DNA from: Lycorma delicatula
Lineage: Eukaryota; Arthropoda; Insecta; Hemiptera; Fulgoridae
Direction: 5' to 3'
DNA: 64,000 bases
Assembly (NCBI RefSeq): GCF_047948215.1
Contig: NC_134463.1
Location: forward strand, 59,517,701 to 59,581,700
The position numbers were made by a program, and so were the translations under genes. Positions 56,301 to 64,000 of this stretch are shown here, one piece after another. Below the pieces are notes generated by a model, which was not told the DNA's origin, did not search any database, and saw only the letters and a list, made by a program, of their open reading frames with translations. Within the stretch, counting starts at the first letter, position 1, and every line of letters starts with the position of its first letter.

Positions 56301-57532
56301 CTTTAATATGTAATGAACCTCAAGCTGTCTAGATATTTACAATACTAGATTAAATACTATTAATAACTTATCAAGAGCTATTTAAACTTATGAATGAAAT
56401 TTTATTATTTTCTTAAATTATGTTTTTTTTATATGATTTTGTATTCATGGGTTTCATGCTCGTTATTTGAATTACATAAATAGTAAAGGAAAAGACATGG
56501 TTATTTTAAAAATGTAGTGTTGAAAGCTATCAGCTCATCACCTTTGCTGTAAAATACAATGAAAACCTTGTAGATTTACGACAAAATTTAAATTACTTTT
56601 ATATTTTAATAAATTAATTTTATAATTACTGATAAAAACAAGAATAATATATTACATTATTAATGATGAGGTTCGAGGTAAAATCTTTAATTAAAGAGAT
56701 TATGTAATATAAAAAATTAACTACACTTCTGATTTGTTGAGTCAATAAAAATAAATTATAATAAAAAGAAGTTAAATTTTAAAAATAAAAAAATAAATTA
56801 TGATCTTATGATATTGAAAACAGAAAAAATAATTAAATTTGAAATTTAAAAAAGTATAGATTGGAGGTGGCAAGCTGGTAATGGTTTAGCAAATAGTTCT
56901 GTTCCCAGGGTTATGGTAATATTACCGTTAAAATTTTACTTGTGAAAGGAACTTTTTGTTTTATGTTAGCTTAAACATACAGCCTAAAACCTAATTAAAA
57001 AAAAAAAAAAAAAACTGACAGTGTAGGATATTATAATTCTTTATTTGTCTATTGAATTAAATAATAAAATTATTGGCATTAATAAATGGAAAATAAGATT
57101 AATTTAATTTTCCTCATTTAACTGTACAACTTGCTACTATTCATGTGTGTATATTTCCAGTGTTTTCTCCTCTTCTCTTGTTCCCTAAACAAATTTTTAT
57201 TTTTACTCTTGTCCATTGTTATATACATTAGGTAGACTACATATATTCATTCGTAAGTTTCATTTACACAAGGACAATCCACAGATAAGGAAATTATTTT
57301 TTTCTGGAAAATTTAAAGCTTGCATGAATACCGTACCCAGATATATTGTCAATTTCTAATTGACAATAGTCTGCTGTAGTAATTGAATGTCAATGGTTGT
57401 TCATGTAAAGTGTTTTTGGGTAATCTTCTAGAATGGAAAAAATCAGAGGCTTGTTTCTGTGTTTGAAAAGTTGATCAAGTGGTGGAAGCTCCATTTAAGG
57501 GAGACTATTTTGAAAACAAACTTGTAAATATA

Positions 57533-60245
57533 CGAGGGTTATTCAATAATTAAACAGATAAACATTTTTAGTGAAGGAAACACTTAATGTAGGCAATTGA
57601 AACTTATGTGAGTGTTAGTTGGCAACCTTGTGAAGCATGTTAGTCAGCTGTTTGATTAATATTTATGTAAACATAACATCTAAAGTCTTAGTTACTATGG
57701 CATGACCGCTCAAAGAAAGTATTTTTGAAGAACAGCGTTCTGTGATCTGAATTTTACTTTCAGAAAGTGTACAACCGTTAGAACTATTCTCTCGAATGAA
57801 CAAACAGTACGGCAGTAGTTGGATCAACCATGCAAGTATTTACATGTAGGTGGAAAAGTTTAAAAATGGCCACAAAAGTTTGACCAACAAGCACTGCTCT
57901 AGGTGTCCAGTAACAGTGTTGACCTTGGCATTAGATTCTCATATTGATTCACTGATCCAAGAAGACCGATGACTTACAGTTGAATAAATTACTGAAAAAT
58001 GTCAACTAAGTGTTAGCACATCCTGACCCCCAAAGGGGAAGACACCCTCTGCCACCCCTTAGTCCTTCTGGGTATTCTTAGTCCTTACGGGCTTTACCAG
58101 AGGTTATCTTTGAAACCTCAGCTTTTGACATATATCAGTCCACCTCGGCCAGGATGTCACCGATGTGAATACATTCTCGTCGGTGTACTACTATTTAGTG
58201 AAACAGAACACATCTCACAGAGCCTTAAGCAAGACTGAAAGGATTTAATGAAACAAAGGAATTGAACTACCTACCCATAGAAGGCAAAAGTGAGTTCAAC
58301 ACACACATGAAACATAAAAATCTTATACGGAACATAACAATAGTAATAATGAAACAAAACAAAACAAAAACATAATACAAGAGAAATCCAAGCAGGGTTC
58401 TAGATCCCTTCAGTAATCCTCTCCTTTGCCAAGTACATCACAAAATGTTTCACTATTACCCATTCGACCGGGCTCTTCCAGTTTACACAGAGATCCAACA
58501 CCAACCCAATAAGATCAACCCGACAGATGGTCTCCGTGTGCATTAACTTGTACTATGAGCACTCATAAAAAAACATAGTAATGTCATCCAATTGTCCACA
58601 CTGAGGACACATTCCAGAATCTACCAGGCCAAATTTCTGCATTCTGCAGTGCATCTCTAAAAGCACCACAGCCGGAAAGAGGGTGGGCGTATAACGCCCA
58701 CCCTCTGTCTCATCCCATCTGGCCTGCCATGTTGTTCAATTTCTCAAACTTTATCTGAAGTCAACTCACCAGACTTTTTAGCAATGTATTGCTGCTGCTT
58801 CTCAGATGCAATCAAGTCTACTGGTTCCACACTGCAATCACCAAGACTGTCTCCCTTGAAATAATGCAGTAACCATCCGTTACTGTTAATAATATTAGGC
58901 GTTGAGGTCTTAATAATATGTCCTGATAATTTTTATATTTTAGCCTATCAACCCAAACAGGCGCCATATATAGCATAACAGCCTCGCAGATGCATTTATA
59001 CAGGATGCTCATGGTCTTATAATTAAGACCTCAATCAAGATTCATCACACGCCGAATAGTGAAGAAGGCATTGCAGGCCTTCTCCTTCAGAAGGCCTGCA
59101 ACGTATTGAAGATGCTTCTTAAATTGCAGTTTCTCATCTAGAAATACCACAAGGTACTTTTGAACCTGAACATACTTTATACGCTGGCCTATCATCGAAA
59201 CACGGACACGTTGCCAAACAGCCTTTAAGGAGTATCATCGTAGTCTTTCCTAAGCTAAATGTTATCTTATGTTGATGATCCCACAGCACAAGCACCCAGC
59301 AAGCTTGAGTGGCGTGCAGTTCAACCTCCCTCCATAAGCATTCTTCAACTAGCAAAAGCCAATCATCAGCATATGCCATGATGCAACACCCATTGGGTAA
59401 CCTCAGTCGCAGGAGGGAATCAAACTCCACCACCCACAATAAAGGTCCCAACATGCTACCCTGGGGACAACCCTTAGACAGTGTCTTGCCAACCTCATGG
59501 CTGCCCTCGCCGAGCAGCACATCCCAATGACCGAAGTAACTTTGCATAACTTGCAATTCACTTACATTACATTCTCTTTTTTGGAGTTAGAAAATAGCAG
59601 AAGGCCACCATATATTATTACATACGGGAAATGTCTAGGAAAATCCCCAGGACATGGCAACAACTCATTCCATCATTCAAAATAAGCTGACTTACCAAGG
59701 TGTTTCCCAGAGAGTTTACCATTCATCACAAAGCTGAGAGATTTCGCATTTGCACCAAACTCAAAAATTGTTTCAATAATGAAGATAACATATTTTTGGA
59801 CAGGATTTTAACCTCTGATGAAACCTGGATACATCATTTTGAGCCGAAGTCCAAGCGTAAAAGCATGCAATGGGAACACCCTGAATCGCCTGTCTGTAAG
59901 AAATTCAAAACGTAACCATCGGCTAGTAAGGTAATGCTAACTATCTTTTGGTTTTCTTAACCTTCACCTCGGATTTTTATCTTTTTGGTCTGATGAAAGA
60001 AGCTTTACGTGGCATCAAGTTCAATGGTTCAATGACAATGAAGAGGTAAAGAAAAAAAGTACAAAACTGGCTTCGAGATCAAGGTAAAGAATTCTTCACT
60101 GAGGGGATAAGACTTGTAAAAGATGGGACAGGTGCAGAGAAGTTGATGGGGATTACGTGGAAAAGTGGGCAAAAATATTGTATTTATTTAATAAACCATT
60201 TTTTCTGTTCAGCCATTTGTCTGTTTAATTATTGAATGACCCTTG
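57533..60245 (+). mobile_element. mariner element interrupted by a retrotransposon
   Basis: Ends: CGAGGGTTATTCAATAATTA at the left, and the complement of CAAGGGTCATTCAATAATTA at the right; TA on each side. The transposase frame is split. The N-terminal part (57700-58020) has EKFKNGHKSLTNKHCSRCP and CQLSVST. The C-terminal part (59663-60200) has SIIQNKLTYQGVSQRVY, SDETWIHHFEPKSKRKSMQW (first Asp), then, directly after a gap, FYLFGLMKEALRGIKFNGS. The segment with the second catalytic Asp has been deleted. Removing 58021-59662 restores the mariner reading frame across the junction. Confidence 0.85.
58021..59662 (-). mobile_element. 5'-truncated R1-clade non-LTR retrotransposon inserted in the mariner
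   Basis: Minus-strand order: broken LDIS and NIWWPSAIF blocks; LQVMQSYFGHWDVLLGE; GCPQGSMLGPLLWVVEFDSL; CCIMAYADDWLLLVEE with the catalytic YADD; WDHQHKITFSLGKTTMILLK; then LYKCICEAVMLYMAPVWVDR, LRPQRLILLTVTDGY and a CPQCGQLDDI cysteine motif near 58600. These are the reverse transcriptase and C-terminal region of R1-clade elements. The copy starts inside the RT domain, as expected for incomplete reverse transcription, and has no poly(A) tail. Frameshifts and stops make it inactive. The 140-residue frame 59134-59556 is the longest intact piece. Confidence 0.88.
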
Positions 60246-60674
60246 TAGATTCAAAATAAAGTTTTTTCAAACTACAACTGTTGTCTCATTACTGTTCAGG
60301 ACACCCTTGTATGTTTATCAGCATACTTAGCTATTGGGTATTTGCTCTTAATAGCTGTAATTTTTTAAATTTAGTTTTATAAGTTATACGGAATGATTAC
60401 TTTAGTGAAGGTGACAATCATCACTAGCAAACATGAAATAATGACTTCTGGTTTTATAAAAAGTTATATATATGTGAAAACAGTAATAGAAATAGTGTAC
60501 AAATTAGGTTTAAAACTTAAGCAGTAAGGAAATCTTAGGGATTGTAGACCTAACTGTTAATAAGTCACATGTTTGTCTTATAAATTTTAGTGATTTTTTT
60601 TTTATGATTGAAAATTGTTTTATTAAATAAGATATGAATTTGTTTTTATTCTATTTCAGCTTAATCATTTATAG

Positions 60675-60836
60675 AATCTGATAAAGAGCTTGCTGATCTT
60701 AAAAAAAGTTTATATGAATTATATAATACAGTGTGTGCCTTTTACACATAGTAAGGATAAACCTCTTTTGTGTAAACTAATACAAGGTCGCATTGATAGA
60801 GGAGAAGTACCAGAATATGAACGGAGGAAGCAAAAA
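60675..60836 (+). pseudogene. Inverted pseudo-copy of the DNAJC9-like exon
   Basis: TTATAG then AATCTGATAAAGAGCTTGCT, reading ESDKELADLKKSLYE. After a frame shift and two stops comes KLIQGRIDRGEVPEYERRKQ and a GTATAT donor-like end. Compared with the 212-base exon at 53001-53212 it has lost about 50 bases, including the stretch for DAFVNETPQKR. Splice sites survive, but the product would be truncated. It belongs to arm B of the inverted duplication. Confidence 0.85.
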
Positions 60837-63545
60837 GTATATGTTTAAATAAAATCATTTTTTAATTTTTATTTTCTATTCTTTCTATACCAAATTGACT
60901 GACTAATCTTGGATATCTTATGTCTACATCTTTGATTCTTTTAGAGTTTTATTTGCATGACTTCACACTTTTTATAAAAATATTTTAATAACGCAAGTTG
61001 TATTTAAGAAAAAAATATTTTTCTTTATAAAGGACAATAAAATATGGTAGTTTGTTCACAAAAGAAGTTATAGAATACATTTCAAATCATAGTGTCACGG
61101 TCAATACTATCAGTCTGTTTTTGAGTACAATAAAAAAATATTGAGAGTAATTGTTTAAAAAAGCTGTCATACATTTTTTATTTATGAAAATTTGTATGAA
61201 TATCAAGAAAACATCATGTCAATAATATATAGATTATTATGAGTTTTTCTGATAACATTATCAGCAATATATGATAAATTTTTGATAAAAAAAACACACT
61301 TCAAACACTTTTAAGTGTTTTAATGTTAACTTGTTTAACATTATTTACTGGATTCTTGAGGTTAAACAAGTTGGTAACAAAAAAAATTTTTTTTAGATCA
61401 TTGTAACTGATGAAATAAAGACATTAGATCTTTATATAAAAAAAAGGGCTGCAAATTTTCATTACTTGAAAATTATGAAAAAATACTTGATAAGGCCAAA
61501 AAGTAATTATTAATTATGTAAGAGTGGTAGGTGGCTATTCTGCCTATTCTATAGATTATAGAAAGGAATTATACCTGCCTTGAAAAATCAAAGGAATAAT
61601 GAAAACCAGTATTACAATCACCAAAGTATTAATTATGGATAAAATAAATGAATAAAAAAAGAAAGTGTTATATTCTGTACTAGTAAATACAAACATAATA
61701 ATTTATTAAAGCAATAATACTTCTATGTAACAATACTATCTAATATCAGTGGCAAAATAAAGCAAAAATTTCAAAGGATTAATTGGATAATATTTAAGCA
61801 TATGTTACATAAAAGTAGATATAATTTAATTAAAAATACGTTGTCTATAAGTAAAGATGTGTCAGATCTTTAGATAATTGTTTAAATATGGCAAAAAAAT
61901 GTAATAAATTCCTTCCTTATAAACTAAAGCATTTGTGCTGTGCAAATGCAAAAACAGTTCTAATGCCTAGTTGGGAATGACTATTGTTAGAATTTTTAAT
62001 TTTTCTAAATTTGGTAAACAAAAATCAAATTTATTGCTACCAAACATGGATTAGACAACCCATTTTTGAATTCTAAAGATTCATTCTGATTTTGAAGTTG
62101 CTCCATATTGTTTTATTATGAGGGAGTTTATAAAGTTTTTAGCTCAGAAACTTGTTTCTTTTGTAGAAGTGATTATGGACATTAAGTAAAATTTTCTTGA
62201 TGTTATAACATCAATCTTATGATTACTTCTTATAACAGATTACTTGACTTTTTAAAAAAAACTGACATCATTGTATAGAACATCTAAGTGCCTGCATTAA
62301 CAAGTGCCAGACACTGCTATAATTGTCACATACATGCAACTGAAACATATATTTAATTAACCATCAGATAAATATTCCAAGAAAATCATGCAATCTTAAC
62401 TACAATCAATATTGTTGATAAGTATATGTAATAAAGATAGATTTATAACAATAATGCTCATGGTGTTTTCTTAATACCTTGTTTACAGTTTATATGAAAA
62501 TGAATTTTTTTAACACTTAACATTATTATTTCAATTTTATATAATTATAATATTGTGTTACACTACATACTACAGCAGTTACATAGTAGGAGTTTATTAT
62601 AATTTTTTACTCACAATTTTGTTTTACATCAGCAAGTCAAAATTCCACTGTAGAACCGAATAACATCTGATCCAATCTCTGATCATTATTCATGAAATAT
62701 GAAGTCATTTCTAAATGGTATGCTTCATTTTACTATTCTATTTGCATACGAGCTCCAGTCAATCAGTCAGTTAAGTTGTGTCTTTGATTCACAAACAGGT
62801 GTGGATGCAAATCCTGTAGCTTCAACCTTTTATATATTTGGGTAGTCCTATTTTTGAAAACATTAAATGTGTGCACTTATCTATAAGGAACTTATATAAT
62901 AAACATGTAGTTTTTTCTTTAAATGTATAATCATAAATCAATTGCTTAGGTAACCATTCCTTCATGAGTTTTGCTGTAGGTAAGTAAACTTATCCATTTT
63001 TGTAACAAACCCTTCCCCACCAGTTTTCATAACATTGTATTCATATACAGTATAACAACAAATCTCATACAAATACATATTCCAGTTGATTATTGACTTC
63101 TTACACATATTTAAGTGTTTGTTAATAATCTATTGAAATTAATTACTCAGTACAGCAGTGTATAAAATGTACAAATGTTTTGAAAAGGGTTTATCTTGTT
63201 AACTGACACCCTTAAATTTTGACAAGATTTAAGGGTGTACTTCCAAAATATATACCTTCATATATTGTTTATTCTTACATTGCAACTGTTCGGCAAAACT
63301 TCTTTTTATTGGAGAAATGCTAGGTACTCCTAGGATTCCATAATCTTGTATTACTAATTATGTCATGAAAACACGACGTAACTACAAGCGAATGATAGTG
63401 GAAATTGCAGCTGATTATATTAATGAACTCAATAAAACCTCACAGATTACCAACACTAGAAAGTATTGGCAAACTAACTGCCAATAAAGATAATGTTTTA
63501 ATATTTAATATATCATTTGATACAATTAACAGTTAGTACAGACTA
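60837..63545. other. Duplicated DNAJC9 intron sequence, no exon
   Basis: Mirrors the intron between the two DNAJC9-like exons (51180-53000, inverted). No last-exon copy follows at 63546 onward. Confidence 0.75.
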
Positions 63546-63679
63546 TAGAGGAACAACATAAAACAGGCTTAAGAAATACAAAATAACAGAAACATATCAA
63601 ATATGTATAAAACTAGATTAATTAGTTATTAAATAACCGAGTCTATACACAAATTACTTTATAATGATATTTTCTAAAG

Positions 63680-64000
63680 CAATGATTCTCAATTTTTTTC
63701 GCTCCACAACCCAAAAAAAAAATATAATGAATATTCATGACCTCCCAATCATAACCCAGTGAAACCTAGTTGCAACAATTTAGCTGCGTTGATAACAATG
63801 GATATGAACATGCATGTTTGAAGCGTACAAACATGAGAAACTTACAGCTTCATTACGCTTGATGTATACATGCTCCTTGCAATTTGGCCTGCTTGCGTAA
63901 TATTCACTGTGAAAGTACCATGTTTGAACAAGTCGTGCTCTCAGCAATATAAAATAGGCATAAGGGATTGCAGAACATCAGTCTAGTTTCGAATGTGAAG
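63680..64000 (+). mobile_element. Possible hAT-type element end, cut by the window edge
   Basis: CAATGATTCTCAATTTTTTT followed by CGCTCCACAACCC resembles the common hAT terminal form CAGxGxTTCTCAAxxTTTTxGCxCCxCGACCC. The sequence beyond is less AT-rich than its surroundings. The other end and any transposase would be outside the window. Confidence 0.45.

Larger units (their letters stand above)
57110..63545. repeat. Inverted duplication, arm B (decayed, with nested transposons)
   Basis: Homologous in inverted orientation to 51180-53850. Homology is continuous from 57110 to 57532 and resumes at 60246, so the 2.7 kb between is an insertion acquired only in this arm. It runs to about 63541, where ACAGTTAGTA is the last shared word. 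Includes a dead copy of the DNAJC9 exon at 60675-60836. Confidence 0.85.

Noticed and set aside
1..64000. CRISPR arrays, bacterial operons, phage or toxin systems
   Set aside because: No spaced direct repeats, no ribosome-binding-site-led gene clusters; spliced genes and eukaryotic transposons throughout.

Overview
This 64 kb window is AT-rich nuclear DNA of an animal, most likely an insect and probably a hemipteran-like genome. The basis is metazoan host genes with GT-AG introns, a dense mix of mariner, Tigger/pogo, hAT, R1-type and RTE-type elements, and tRNA-derived SINEs. No bacterial operon, CRISPR array or phage is present. The species cannot be named from the sequence.

Host genes. (1) At 5.1-6.9 kb on + lie two exons of a major-facilitator transporter resembling SLC49A4/DIRC2; one has a one-base frame break in an A run. 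(2) A complete seven-exon gene on + (CDS 17778-40122) encodes a 353-residue SAC3/GANP-domain protein resembling SAC3D1. All splice phases close and the frame is open from ATG to TAA. (3) On -, two 3' exons (53001-53212 and 50757-51029) encode the C-terminal half of a DNAJC9-like co-chaperone. Its J-domain exon was not found here. These three genes share no evident pathway.

Layout. 1-5 kb: SINE, Tigger-type transposase remnant, GC-rich poly(A)-tailed retroelement 3' end. 5-17.7 kb: transporter exons, SINEs, trinucleotide repeat, R1-like gag fragment, fold-back MITE, decayed hAT transposase. 17.8-40.1 kb: the SAC3 gene, whose introns carry two mariners bounded by TIRs, an internally deleted Tigger, three decayed DDE transposases and pieces of at least two non-LTR elements. 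41.2-42.2 kb: a satellite with a four-monomer higher-order period. 43-48.5 kb: a third mariner, a virus-like segment with a 103-bp inverted repeat, a fourth DDE transposase and a dispersed repeat also found at 10 kb. 50-64 kb: the DNAJC9 exons and a large inverted duplication of their intronic neighbourhood. Its distal arm (57.1-63.5 kb) holds a dead copy of DNAJC9 exon 2 and has been invaded by a mariner that itself carries a 5'-truncated R1-clade retrotransposon.

I see no convincing new biochemical system. The most unusual structures are the inverted gene-fragment duplication with nested insertions, the palindrome-centred virus-like segment, the higher-order satellite, and repeated perfect short-loop hairpins. 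All similarity calls are by eye, with no database search.
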